Shown here: one piece after another, positions 1 to 8,543 of the stretch
How the letters are laid out: every line of letters begins with the position of its first letter
Numbering within the stretch: the first letter of the stretch is position 1
Source of the DNA: Lachnospiraceae bacterium
GTDB lineage: Bacteria; Bacillota; Clostridia; Lachnospirales; Lachnospiraceae
Assembly: GCA_017517305.1 (NCBI GenBank)
Contig: JAFWZV010000008.1
Coordinates: 32,928 to 96,927 of the forward strand
Direction of reading: 5' to 3'
Length of the DNA: 64,000 nt
Position numbers and translations under genes: made by a program
Notes under the pieces: generated by a model
Database searches by the model: none
Told to the model about the DNA's origin: nothing
The model's input: only the letters and a program-made list of their open reading frames with translations

Positions 1-1
1 G

Positions 2-694
2 GATGCAGGTGTATTGTCTCAGAAGGCTAGCAAAGACGACTATTCTATCAATGAAGCTATATGTGATTATGTTGCAAATAACGATAAATATGATCACAGT
101 GATACATTTAAACCATCTGTGTGTAATAGACTGGACAAGAACACTTCAGGCATTATTCTTGCTGGAATTACCCTTAGGGGGAGCCAATATTTGTCCAAAG
201 CATTAAAGGATAGAAGCTTGGATAAGTTCTATTTTACAATAGTAAAAGGACAGCTCAAGAATAAAATCACTTGTCAGGCTTACATAAACAAGGATAGTGA
301 TAAAAATTTGTCAAAGGTTATAAGCCAGGAAGAGTATGATAAAATTAAGCAATCCAAGGATTTTGATAGTAAAAGCTATTCTAGGATTATGACTGAATTT
401 ATTCCTATTTCCTCTAATGGAGACAGTACACTTCTTAAAATCAAGCTGATTACAGGTAAATCACATCAGATAAGAGCTCATTTGAAATATTTGGGTTATC
501 CAATGGCTGGTGATATAAAATATGGTCACAAGGCTTATAATATATATATGAAGAATAACTATAAGCTGTCAAATCATTTGCTTCATGCAGGAATAGTATA
601 TTTAGATAAGAACACTGTTATAAATGATCCCCTTCCTGAAATTTTTATAAGAATTTGTAAGGGTGAGGGATTAGATTATAAGGGGATTTCATAA
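2..694 (+). CDS. RluA-family pseudouridine synthase, 5' end outside window
   Basis: This enzyme converts uridine to pseudouridine in rRNA or tRNA. The catalytic motif reads NRLDKNTSG, matching the family HRLDxxTSG with the active Asp. Further on, GKSHQIRAHLKYLGYPMAGD is the usual RluA/RluC C-terminal signature. The reading frame is open to the left edge, and the first visible residues (DAGVLSQKAS) match the family's K-P-x-G-x-L-S-Q region, so the gene begins upstream and any S4 domain lies outside. The TTG at 14 is therefore not the start. recU follows 21 bases later. The exact target uridine cannot be told from the sequence. It is distinct from the RluD-like gene at 28058. Confidence 0.9.
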   Translation, partial: DAGVLSQKASKDDYSINEAICDYVANNDKYDHSDTFKPSVCNRLDKNTSGIILAGITLRGSQYLSKALKDRSLDKFYFTIVKGQLKNKITCQAYINKDSDKNLSKVISQEEYDKIKQSKDFDSKSYSRIMTEFIPISSNGDSTLLKIKLITGKSHQIRAHLKYLGYPMAGDIKYGHKAYNIYMKNNYKLSNHLLHAGIVYLDKNTVINDPLPEIFIRICKGEGLDYKGIS

Positions 695-715
695 TGTTTT
701 AAAAGAGAGGTAATT

Positions 716-1249
716 ATGGCAACCTGGAATTCCAGAGGATTAAGAGGTTCCACACTTGAGGAGCTTATTAATATTACTAACGAATTATATAGAGAAAAAG
801 GTCTTGGTCTTGTTCAGAAGATTCCCACACCTATAACTCCAGTTAAAATTGATAAGGAAAATGGTAATATTTCCCTTGCTTATTTTGAAAAGGATTCCAC
901 TGTGGATTATATTGGTGTGGTTCAAGGAGTTCCTATATGCTTTGATGCCAAGGAATGTGCAGTTGACAAGTTTTCATTAAGAAATATTCACGAGCATCAG
1001 ATTAATTTCATGAGGGATTTTGAAAAACAAGATGGTATAAGCTTTTTAATCATAATGTTTACTCATAAAAATCAGTTTTATTATATGAGATTTTCTGAGC
1101 TTGCTGAATATTTAGATAGGGTAGATGAGGGACATCCAAAATATTTTTCATATGATGAATTAGATCCTGAATATTTTATAAAGGGTGAAGCTGGTGCTTT
1201 AGTACATTATTTAAAGGCACTTCAGCAAGATTTGAATAGTAGAAAATAA
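716..1249 (+). CDS. recU: Holliday junction resolvase RecU
   Basis: RecU cleaves four-way DNA junctions during recombination and repair in Gram-positive bacteria. The 177-residue protein has the N-terminal NSRGLRGSTLE block and the metal-binding residues D64, D77 and K79 (STVDYIG, then FDAKE). Their spacing matches the D-x12-D/E-x-K active site of the family. It also shows the NIHEHQINFM and QDGISFLIIMF blocks. An AGAGAGG ribosome binding site precedes the ATG. In Bacillus recU is paired with the ponA penicillin-binding protein gene; that partner is absent here, and recU instead follows a pseudouridine synthase gene and ends at a terminator. Confidence 0.94.
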   Translation: MATWNSRGLRGSTLEELINITNELYREKGLGLVQKIPTPITPVKIDKENGNISLAYFEKDSTVDYIGVVQGVPICFDAKECAVDKFSLRNIHEHQINFMRDFEKQDGISFLIIMFTHKNQFYYMRFSELAEYLDRVDEGHPKYFSYDELDPEYFIKGEAGALVHYLKALQQDLNSRK

Positions 1250-1251
1250 AT

Positions 1252-1297
1252 AACCTGAGTGTTTTGATATGTGGCATATCATTTTAGCACTCAGGTT
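1252..1297. terminator. Bidirectional terminator between recU and ttcA
   Basis: A 10-bp outer stem (AACCTGAGTG at 1252-1261 with CACTCAGGTT at 1288-1297) encloses a second perfect stem (TGATATG at 1265-1271 with CATATCA at 1275-1281). It lies between two convergent genes, with T-rich sequence on the + side and A-rich sequence on the recU side, so it probably ends both transcripts. Confidence 0.85.
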
Positions 1298-1301
1298 TAT
1301 T

Positions 1302-2036
1302 TTATCTTTGTCTTTTGATTGCTTCAGGCCAACCTTCAAGATTTGCGTTACAGATAGCGGCAAATATTTTTTCTTTGCATCCAGGATTTTCTTGTTCTAA
1401 AGATTTTATATGTTGCTTAGCATATTCACGCTTTGTAAATCCATCTGCCGGACATTTGGCAGTTACTACCGGTAGCTTCATAGCTCTTTCAAATGCAGCG
1501 ATTTCTCCCTCATTGCAAAACATAAGAGGTCTAATCATAGTAAGCTTACTTCTGTCTAAATAAGTGACAGGAGAGAAGGTGTGAATTCTTCCTTCAAATA
1601 TAAGAGACATAAAAAATGTTTCAATTATGTCATCCTTGTGGTGAGCATAAGCAAATTTGTTACAACCAAGCTCCTTAATTTTATCATTTAAAGCACCCTT
1701 GCGCATTTTAGCACACAGAGAGCATGGGTTGCTTTCTTTTCTATAATTAAAAATAATATCATAGATTTCAGTTTTTTCTATATAGTAGGGAACATCTAGT
1801 TCTTCACATAATTTTTCGATTTCATCAGTATGAAAGCCAGGATATCCTAAATCTATAGTTATGGCGATTATATCAAATTTTTTGGGATAAAAGCGTCTAA
1901 GATGAGCCATGCCATATAATAAAGCAAGACTATCCTTTCCACCAGAGATTCCAATGGCAATTTTATCGCCATCATCTATCATTTGATATGTATCTATAGC
2001 GCGTCTTGTGTGACTTAAAAGTTTCTGTAGCTTCAT
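1302..2036 (-). CDS. ttcA: TtcA-like tRNA 2-thiocytidine synthetase (PP-loop ATPase)
   Basis: TtcA adenylates and thiolates cytidine 32 of tRNA. The 244-residue protein has the PP-loop SGGKDS at residues 31-36, a CxxC at C105 and C108 within NPCSLCAKMRKG, and a third Cys in the TAKCPADG segment near residue 195. This is the three-Cys set that holds the iron-sulfur cluster in the family. HHKDD is the second conserved ATP-site motif. It is shorter than the E. coli enzyme (about 311 residues), as is usual for Firmicutes members. The ATG at 2036 follows an AGGAGG site. The gene stands alone, convergent to recU. Related TtuA-type thiolases are an alternative, but the single CxxC and length favour TtcA. 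Confidence 0.85.
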   Translation of the reverse strand: MKLQKLLSHTRRAIDTYQMIDDGDKIAIGISGGKDSLALLYGMAHLRRFYPKKFDIIAITIDLGYPGFHTDEIEKLCEELDVPYYIEKTEIYDIIFNYRKESNPCSLCAKMRKGALNDKIKELGCNKFAYAHHKDDIIETFFMSLIFEGRIHTFSPVTYLDRSKLTMIRPLMFCNEGEIAAFERAMKLPVVTAKCPADGFTKREYAKQHIKSLEQENPGCKEKIFAAICNANLEGWPEAIKRQR

Positions 2037-2072
2037 ATTGCCTCCTACATTTTAAAAAAAGTTACAGATTGT

Positions 2073-2102
2073 AGTATAGCATATGAAAAATAAAAGTGTA
2101 AA
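2073..2102 (-). promoter_or_regulatory. Promoter for ttcA
   Basis: On the - strand TTTACA (2102-2097), an 18-base spacer and TATACT (2078-2073) with an upstream TG (extended -10) lie about 40 bases before the ttcA start. Confidence 0.6.
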
Positions 2103-2200
2103 GTACAGAAATGAATATAGAAATGAATCAATAAAGGGAGGTTTATTGTACATTTAATATATTATAGTACTAACATAGAAACAATTTATGACACAAAAAC

Positions 2201-2270
2201 GAACAATTGTTCTAAAAAAATATTGACAAACATCTGTTCGTGATGTATATTATATATAGAACAACAGTTC
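2201..2270 (+). promoter_or_regulatory. Cluster of three LexA (SOS) boxes
   Basis: Three copies of the GAAC-N4-GTTC pattern occur in 70 bases: GAACAATTGTTC at 2201-2212 (a perfect palindrome), AAACATCTGTTC at 2228-2239 (one mismatch) and GAACAACAGTTC at 2259-2270. They overlap the promoter of the YneA-like gene. This matches the Firmicutes LexA operator, and lexA itself is in the window at 57021 behind similar sites, so LexA repression of this gene is a firm inference. Confidence 0.88.
2223..2251 (+). promoter_or_regulatory. Promoter of the YneA-like SOS gene
   Basis: TTGACA at 2223-2228 and TATATT at 2246-2251 are separated by 17 bases. The middle LexA box overlaps the -35 element and spacer, and the third lies just downstream of the -10. 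Confidence 0.75.
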
Positions 2271-2301
2271 GGTGCGGATTAATTATGGAGGAGTGTGTAA
2301 G

Positions 2302-2622
2302 ATGGAGAGAGTGTTAAGATTTATTCATTATAATTTTAAGTTGTTTATTATTGGTTTGTGTGTACTGTTTGTTCTGGGGATTGGAGCATTAAGTACTCTT
2401 GATGCTGGAGGTAAGGCTAGTGCTTCCACATCTAATCAGAAGTATTTTATTTGTATAGAAATAAGTGAGGGAGATACACTTTGGAGCATTGCAGATACTT
2501 ATATATCAGAGGAATATTCTTCTGTTGATGAGTATGTGAAGGAAGTAAAGGAGCTTAACGATTTAAGCAGTGACAAAATATTTTGCGGTGCAACTCTGGT
2601 GGTGCCATACTTTGCACCGTAG
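2302..2622 (+). CDS. YneA-like SOS cell-division suppressor with LysM domain
   Basis: The 106-residue protein has a short basic N-terminus, one membrane helix (about residues 11-32) and a C-terminal LysM-like domain starting around YFICIEISEGDTLWSIAD and ending in CGATLVVPYF. This is the build of Bacillus YneA, a LexA-controlled membrane protein that delays division after DNA damage. The frame extends back to a GTG at 2272, but GGAGGA at 2287-2292 places the start at ATG 2302. In Bacillus yneA is divergent from lexA; here the two are 54 kb apart but both carry LexA boxes. It ends at a strong terminator, so it is a single-gene unit. The family call rests on architecture and regulation, as YneA proteins are poorly conserved. 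Confidence 0.82.
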   Translation: MERVLRFIHYNFKLFIIGLCVLFVLGIGALSTLDAGGKASASTSNQKYFICIEISEGDTLWSIADTYISEEYSSVDEYVKEVKELNDLSSDKIFCGATLVVPYFAP

Positions 2623-2649
2623 GGTTTTACATAATTTTCCATACCTTGG

Positions 2650-2686
2650 GCCAGCCTGCTATATGTAGGTTGGCTCTCCTTTTTTG
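2650..2686 (+). terminator. Terminator after the YneA-like gene
   Basis: GCCAGCCTGC (2650-2659) pairs with GTAGGTTGGC (2665-2674), with two G-U pairs and a TATAT loop. It is followed by TCTCC and a run of six T. Confidence 0.85.
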
Positions 2687-2688
2687 AG

Positions 2689-2717
2689 TTGAAAAATCTG
2701 GTCAAGTATCATATAAT
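2689..2717 (+). promoter_or_regulatory. Promoter of the miaB-sulP-mutS-mutL unit
   Basis: TTGAAA (2689-2694), 17 bases, then TATAAT (2712-2717). It begins directly after the preceding terminator. The leader up to miaB contains the inverted pair GTTAAG and CTTAAC. Confidence 0.7.
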
Positions 2718-2767
2718 TAATTGGTTAAGGGTTTAATAGATTTTCTTAACGGAAAGGATTTCGTTAT

Positions 2768-4216
2768 ATGAATGATAATATACCGGTTATGGAACCGGAT
2801 AGACAGTATTATTATATGGATAAATGTAAGGAGTTAATCCTTGATTTAAAAAAGGATAGAGATGTATTAACTTATTCTGTTGTAACCTTTGGCTGTCAGA
2901 TGAATGCACATGATTCGGACAAGCTTAAAGGCATATTAGAAACTATTGGCTTTGAAGAGGTAGAGGGTGAAGATGCGGACTTTGTAATATTTAATACCTG
3001 TACAGTTAGAGAGAATGCCAATAAAAAACTGTATGGTCATCTGGGTCATCTAAAAAGCTTAAAGAAGAAAAAACCACATATGATGATTGCTTTATGTGGT
3101 TGTATGATGCAGGAGCCACATGTTGTTGAAACTATAAAGAGCAAATATAGAATCGTAGATATAGTTTTCGGAACTCATAACATTTATAAATTGTCGGAGC
3201 TTATATATAATAGATTAGTTACAGGAGAGAGAACCTTCGAAATATTGGATAAAAGCTATGAGACTGTTGAGAAGCTTCCGCAGAAGAGAAAATATTCTTT
3301 TAAGTCAGGGGTAAATATAATGTACGGCTGTAACAATTTCTGCAGCTATTGTATTGTTCCTTATGTTAGAGGCAGGGAGAAGAGTAGACCAGCTGATGAT
3401 ATTATTGCTGAGATACAAGATATTGCATCTAAAGGTGTTAAGGAAGTTATGCTTTTAGGGCAGAATGTTAATTCCTATGGTCAAATTTATGATTATGAGG
3501 ATGGAAAGATAGTTAGAGTTCCTGAGAATGAAAAGGTTACATTTCCAGAGCTTCTTACTATGGTTTGTAGGATAGATGGGATTGAGAGAGTTAGGTTTAT
3601 GACTAGTCATCCAAAGGATTTATCTGATGATTTGATAGAAGTAATGGCCAAGGAGCCTAAGGTTTGTAAGCATATTCATCTTCCTGTTCAATCTGGTTCC
3701 ACAGATATTTTGGCAAAGATGAATAGAAGATATACAAAGGAGCAGTATCTTGACTTAGTTTCGAGAATAAGGAAGGCTATACCGGATGTATCAATTACTA
3801 CTGATATTATTGTTGGCTTTCCGGGAGAAACTGAGGATGATTTCCTTGAAACATTAGATGTAGTTAAGAAGGTAGAATATGATCAGGCATATACCTTCAT
3901 ATATTCAAAGCGAACGGGAACGCCTGCTGCCACTATGGATAATCAGATTCCAGATGAAGTTGTAAAGGATAGATTCAACAGACTTCTTGCTACAGTTAAT
4001 GAAATTTCTTATAAACGAGTGGGAAGATATGAAAATGTTGTAAAAGAGGTTCTTGTAGAGGAAATCAATCATCAGGACAAGGAGCTAGTTACAGGTCGTA
4101 CAGAGGAGAACATTACTGTACATTTTAGAGGAGATAATAGTTTAATAGGCAATATTGTGCCAGTTAAGCTTTTATCCTGTAAAGGATTTTATTATTTAGG
4201 AGAAAGAGAGATTTAA
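2768..4216 (+). CDS. miaB: MiaB tRNA methylthiotransferase
   Basis: MiaB is a radical SAM enzyme that adds a methylthio group to i6A37 of tRNA, giving ms2i6A. The 482-residue protein has the N-terminal UPF0004 domain (TFGCQMNAHDSDKLKG, FNTCTVRENA, LCGCMMQEPH; three Cys for one cluster). The radical SAM CxxxCxxC follows within YGCNNFCSYCIVPYVRGREKSR near residue 190, then the VGFPGETEDDF block and a C-terminal TRAM domain. It has the longer N-terminus common in Firmicutes. miaA, which makes its i6A substrate, is in the same direction at 10817. Confidence 0.96.
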   Translation: MNDNIPVMEPDRQYYYMDKCKELILDLKKDRDVLTYSVVTFGCQMNAHDSDKLKGILETIGFEEVEGEDADFVIFNTCTVRENANKKLYGHLGHLKSLKKKKPHMMIALCGCMMQEPHVVETIKSKYRIVDIVFGTHNIYKLSELIYNRLVTGERTFEILDKSYETVEKLPQKRKYSFKSGVNIMYGCNNFCSYCIVPYVRGREKSRPADDIIAEIQDIASKGVKEVMLLGQNVNSYGQIYDYEDGKIVRVPENEKVTFPELLTMVCRIDGIERVRFMTSHPKDLSDDLIEVMAKEPKVCKHIHLPVQSGSTDILAKMNRRYTKEQYLDLVSRIRKAIPDVSITTDIIVGFPGETEDDFLETLDVVKKVEYDQAYTFIYSKRTGTPAATMDNQIPDEVVKDRFNRLLATVNEISYKRVGRYENVVKEVLVEEINHQDKELVTGRTEENITVHFRGDNSLIGNIVPVKLLSCKGFYYLGEREI

Positions 4217-4221
4217 GTATC

Positions 4222-5874
4222 ATGAACAAACTAAAGCCAAAGTTGTTTTCTGTTATGAAAACATATAATAAGAGTCAATTTTTTAAGGATATTATAGCAG
4301 GTATAATAGTTGCTATTATTGCATTACCACTATCTATTGCTTTAGCAATAGCTTCAGGTGTTAGTCCTGAGCAGGGACTTTATACTGCCATTTTTGCAGG
4401 ATTCTTTATCTCATTTTTAGGAGGTAGTAGAGTTCAGATTGGTGGACCAACTGCTGCATTTGTTGTTATTATTTATGGAATTGTTACCGAGTTTGGTATG
4501 GCAGGACTTACTATTGCCACAATTATGGCTGGTATTATGCTTATACTTATGGGTATTTTCAAATTTGGTAGTTTGATTAAGTATATTCCATACACTATTA
4601 CCTGTGGTTTTACTGCCGGTGTGGCAATCGGTATATTTGCAGGTCAGATTAAAGATTTCTTAGGTCTTGATATGGGATCTGTTCCAGCAGAATTCATCGA
4701 AAAGTGCAAGGAATATGCTAAGGTTATAACAACAGTTGATAGAGATACAGTTATTGTTGGTGTAATATCACTTGCAATTCTTATTGTTATGCCTAAGATA
4801 TCCAAGGTTATTCCAGGTTCACTTGTTGCCATTATTGTAGCTACACTTTTGGTTAAGTTTACACCTCTTGAGACAGCTACAATTGGTAGTGTATATGGTG
4901 AGTTATCCTCATCACTGCCAAAGCCATCAATTCCAGATGTTAATTTGGATATGATAAGTAAGCTTATGTCAAGTGCATTTACAATTGCTATACTTGCTGG
5001 TATTGAATCACTTTTGTCCTGCGTAGTATCAGATGGTATGATTAATAGCAGACATAGATCAAATATGGAGCTTATAGGACAGGGTGTTGGTAATATTGCT
5101 TCAGGTATATTTGGCGGTATTCCAGCTACAGGTGCAATTGCAAGAACTGCTGCCAATGTAAAAAATGGTGGTCGTACACCTATAGCGGGCATGGTTCACG
5201 CATTAACACTTTTACTTATTCTTAAATTGTTTATGCCTTTGGCAGCGCTTATTCCTATGACAACTCTAGCAGCAATTCTTATTGTTGTTGCATACAATAT
5301 GGGAGAGTGGAAGGAATTTTTCCATTTGATTAAGCATGCACCTAAGAGTGATGTTGCAATATTACTTGTAACATTTTTACTTACAGTAATATTTGACCTT
5401 GTTGTGGCTATAGAATTTGGTCTTATTCTAACTGCGTTGCTATTTATTAAGAGAATGTCAGATGTTTCTTCTATTAGAGGTTGGACTTATAGAGATGGAG
5501 AGGATGACAGCGAGGAAAATGATCCTATGCATATTGCTTTAAAGTCTGTGCCACAGGGAACTCTTGTATATGAAATAGATGGACCGATGTTCTTTGGTGT
5601 TGCTGATAATTTCCTTAATATTTCAGTTAAGGATGACACTAAGGTGCTTATTCTTCGTATGAGAAGTGTACCAGCTATGGATATTACTGCATTACAGTCC
5701 TTAGAGAAGGTTTATGATAAGTGTAAGAAGAAGGGTGTAACAGTGCTTTTGTCACATGTTAACGAGCAGCCTATGAAGGTTATGGAGAAGGCTGGTTTTG
5801 CTGAGAAGATTGGTGCAGATAATTTCTGTGAGAATATTGATGCAGCTTTAGTTAGAGCTGGAGAATTGGTTTAA
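4222..5874 (+). CDS. SulP-family anion permease with STAS domain
   Basis: A 550-residue membrane transporter. About the first 420 residues are hydrophobic with the SulP signature region (IIALPLSIALAIASG, SPEQGLYTAIFAGFF, QIGGPTAAFVVI) and GIPATGAIARTAANVKNGGR. The last about 110 residues form a cytoplasmic STAS domain (TLVYEIDGPMFFGVAD through MDITALQSLEKV). SulP proteins move sulfate, bicarbonate or other anions; the substrate cannot be told here. The start is six bases after the miaB stop, so it is co-transcribed with miaB and mutS, with no evident functional link. Confidence 0.93.
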   Translation: MNKLKPKLFSVMKTYNKSQFFKDIIAGIIVAIIALPLSIALAIASGVSPEQGLYTAIFAGFFISFLGGSRVQIGGPTAAFVVIIYGIVTEFGMAGLTIATIMAGIMLILMGIFKFGSLIKYIPYTITCGFTAGVAIGIFAGQIKDFLGLDMGSVPAEFIEKCKEYAKVITTVDRDTVIVGVISLAILIVMPKISKVIPGSLVAIIVATLLVKFTPLETATIGSVYGELSSSLPKPSIPDVNLDMISKLMSSAFTIAILAGIESLLSCVVSDGMINSRHRSNMELIGQGVGNIASGIFGGIPATGAIARTAANVKNGGRTPIAGMVHALTLLLILKLFMPLAALIPMTTLAAILIVVAYNMGEWKEFFHLIKHAPKSDVAILLVTFLLTVIFDLVVAIEFGLILTALLFIKRMSDVSSIRGWTYRDGEDDSEENDPMHIALKSVPQGTLVYEIDGPMFFGVADNFLNISVKDDTKVLILRMRSVPAMDITALQSLEKVYDKCKKKGVTVLLSHVNEQPMKVMEKAGFAEKIGADNFCENIDAALVRAGELV

Positions 5875-5905
5875 TTAAGTTATATTACATACATTGAGGT
5901 GAAAA

Positions 5906-8527
5906 ATGGGAAAGTTATCTCCTATGATGGAGCAGTACGTAGCAACTAAAGAACAGTATAAGGACTGCATATTATTTTATAGATTAGGTGATTTCTATGA
6001 GATGTTTTTTGAAGATGCGCTATTGGCTTCAAAAGAACTAGAAATTACACTAACCGGTAAAGAATGTGGTCTTGAAGAAAGAGCACCAATGTGTGGTGTT
6101 CCATATCATGCTGCAGATACATATATTAATAGACTTATTGAGAAGGGATATAAGGTAGCTATTGGAGAGCAGGTGGAGGATCCTAAGCAAGCAAAGGGCT
6201 TGGTAAAGCGTGAGGTTGTTAGGATAGTAACTCCAGGTACTAATATGTCTGCTGAAATTCTTGATGAGTCTAAGAATAATTACCTTATGAGCATTTCATA
6301 TTATAATTTTAAATATGGTATTGCTGTAGCAGATATTAGTACTGGAATTTTTAAAACCTGTCATGTTAACTCTTCTGATAAAGTGATAGATGAGATTAAT
6401 AAATATCAACCTTCAGAGATTATTTATCAGGATACATTTATTAATTCGGGTATTGATATTAGTCTTACTGTTGATAAGCTTAAGATTGCTACAACTGAGG
6501 CCCCCACTCATTATTTTAATATTGATAGTTGCGAGATTTTATTAAAGAGACATTTTAATATTGCTAGCATTGAAGTTTTAGGACTTAGAGATTTCCCTGA
6601 AAGTGTTGTTTCATCAGGTGCCTTGCTACAGTATCTCTATGATACCCAGATGAATACACTTAAGCATATTAGTCATATAGAGCAGTATGCAGTGGATTCT
6701 TATATGATAATTGATTCTTCTACTAGAAGGAATCTTGAATTGACTGAAACCCTTCGCGATAAGCAGAAGAAGGGCTCTTTGTTGTGGGTTTTGGACAAGA
6801 CCAAAACAGCTATGGGAGCTAGAAAGCTACGTGAATATGTGGAACAGCCTCTATTAGACAAGAATATGATAGAAGATAGACTTAATTCTGTAGAAGCTAT
6901 GAATAACTCTATGATTACTAGAGAGGAACTTAGGGAATACCTAAATTCTATCTACGATTTAGAGCGACTTATGACTAGAATATCTTTAAAAACTGCAAAT
7001 CCTAGGGATATGCTTAGCTTTAAGAATTCTATTAGATATTTGCCGGATATTAAGAATTTACTTAAGGAAATTGAAGCTGATAGATTTAAGATAATTTATA
7101 ATGATTTTGATGAGTTAACAGATCTTTTTGATTTGTTGGAGGCTGCAATTGATGAAGAACCACCTATCGCTATTAAGGAGGGTGGAATATTCAAGCCAGG
7201 TTATCTAGAGGATATAGACAGATTGAAGCTTGCTAAGACCGAATGTAAGAATTGGTTGGCTGAGCTTGAAAATGCCGAGAAGGAAGCTACTGGAATTAAG
7301 AATCTTAGAATCAAATACAATAAGGTTTTTGGATACTATTTTGAGGTTACTAATTCCTTTAAAAGTATGGTTCCAGATTACTTTATTAGGAAGCAGACCT
7401 TGGCCAATGCAGAGAGATATACTACTGATAAGTTGGATGAACTTTCTAACACAATTCTTGGTGCCGAGGATAAGCTTTATGCTTTAGAGTATGAAACATA
7501 TGTTGCGCTTAGAGATACTATTGGAGATGCGCTAGTTAGAGTACAGAAGATGGCTCATTATATAGCAGAGCTTGATGCATTGGCATCTCTTTCAAAGGTG
7601 GCTGAAAAGAATAATTATGTTCGACCAAATATTAATGAGGATGGAATTATTGATATTAAGGCTGGAAGACATCCCGTAGTTGAAAAGATGCTTGATGCAA
7701 ATTCATTTGTTTCAAATGATACGTATCTTAATAATTTAGAAAGTAGAATTTCCATAATTACAGGACCTAATATGGCTGGAAAGTCAACATATATGCGTCA
7801 GACCGCACTTATTACCCTTATGGCGCAAATCGGTTCCTTTGTACCTGCAGAATATGCAAATATTGGTATATGTGACAGAATATTTACCAGAGTAGGTGCT
7901 TCTGATGACCTTGCATCGGGACAATCTACATTTATGATTGAGATGACTGAGGTGGCAAATATCCTTAGAAATGCAACTGCCAATAGTTTACTTATATTAG
8001 ATGAGATTGGCAGAGGAACATCAACCTTTGATGGTCTTAGTATTGCTTGGGCTGTAGTTGAGTATATTGCTAACAAGGATGTGCTTGGTGCAAAGACACT
8101 TTTTGCCACACATTATCATGAACTTACAGAACTAGAGGGTAAGCTTTCAGCAGTAAATAATTATTGTATTGCTATTAAGGAGGATGGAGATAATATTGTA
8201 TTCCTCCGTAAGATTATTAAGGGTGGCGCAGATAGAAGCTATGGTATTCAGGTTGCAAGACTTGCAGGAGTTCCTGAGGTGGTATTAAAAAGAGCAGATG
8301 AAATATGTGCTCAGCTTGTAGAATCTGATATTGCAAACAAAGCAAAATCTATTGAATCTAAGGAATTAAAAACTAAGAAAACAAACGACTTTGAGCAATT
8401 TTCTTTATTTTCATCACCTGTTGAGATGGAGATTGCCAATGAACTTAAAACTATGGATTTAGATAATATGACACCTATGAAGGCTATGCTATATCTACAG
8501 GAGCTTCAGGGTAGATTAAAGGGTTAA
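5906..8527 (+). CDS. mutS: DNA mismatch repair protein MutS
   Basis: MutS recognises base mismatches and recruits MutL. The 873-residue protein has the N-terminal mismatch-binding domain starting MMEQYVATKEQYKD with the GDFYEMFFEDA motif (the Phe-x-Glu that contacts the mismatch). Connector, lever and clamp domains follow. The ATPase domain has Walker A GPNMAGKSTYM near residue 621, the ASDDLASGQSTFMIEM segment, Walker B LLILDEIGRGTSTFDG and ATHYHEL. Length is normal for MutS1. mutL begins 16 bases after the stop. Confidence 0.98.
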   Translation: MGKLSPMMEQYVATKEQYKDCILFYRLGDFYEMFFEDALLASKELEITLTGKECGLEERAPMCGVPYHAADTYINRLIEKGYKVAIGEQVEDPKQAKGLVKREVVRIVTPGTNMSAEILDESKNNYLMSISYYNFKYGIAVADISTGIFKTCHVNSSDKVIDEINKYQPSEIIYQDTFINSGIDISLTVDKLKIATTEAPTHYFNIDSCEILLKRHFNIASIEVLGLRDFPESVVSSGALLQYLYDTQMNTLKHISHIEQYAVDSYMIIDSSTRRNLELTETLRDKQKKGSLLWVLDKTKTAMGARKLREYVEQPLLDKNMIEDRLNSVEAMNNSMITREELREYLNSIYDLERLMTRISLKTANPRDMLSFKNSIRYLPDIKNLLKEIEADRFKIIYNDFDELTDLFDLLEAAIDEEPPIAIKEGGIFKPGYLEDIDRLKLAKTECKNWLAELENAEKEATGIKNLRIKYNKVFGYYFEVTNSFKSMVPDYFIRKQTLANAERYTTDKLDELSNTILGAEDKLYALEYETYVALRDTIGDALVRVQKMAHYIAELDALASLSKVAEKNNYVRPNINEDGIIDIKAGRHPVVEKMLDANSFVSNDTYLNNLESRISIITGPNMAGKSTYMRQTALITLMAQIGSFVPAEYANIGICDRIFTRVGASDDLASGQSTFMIEMTEVANILRNATANSLLILDEIGRGTSTFDGLSIAWAVVEYIANKDVLGAKTLFATHYHELTELEGKLSAVNNYCIAIKEDGDNIVFLRKIIKGGADRSYGIQVARLAGVPEVVLKRADEICAQLVESDIANKAKSIESKELKTKKTNDFEQFSLFSSPVEMEIANELKTMDLDNMTPMKAMLYLQELQGRLKG

Positions 8528-8543
8528 TTAAGGGGATACAAGT

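Noticed and set aside
2272-2301. Upstream GTG start for the YneA-like gene
   Set aside because: The GGAGGA ribosome binding site lies inside this stretch, so the ATG at 2302 is the start.
4644-5192. 182-codon ORF antisense to the SulP gene
   Set aside because: It mirrors the codon bias of a clear permease gene, has no ribosome binding site and resembles no family.
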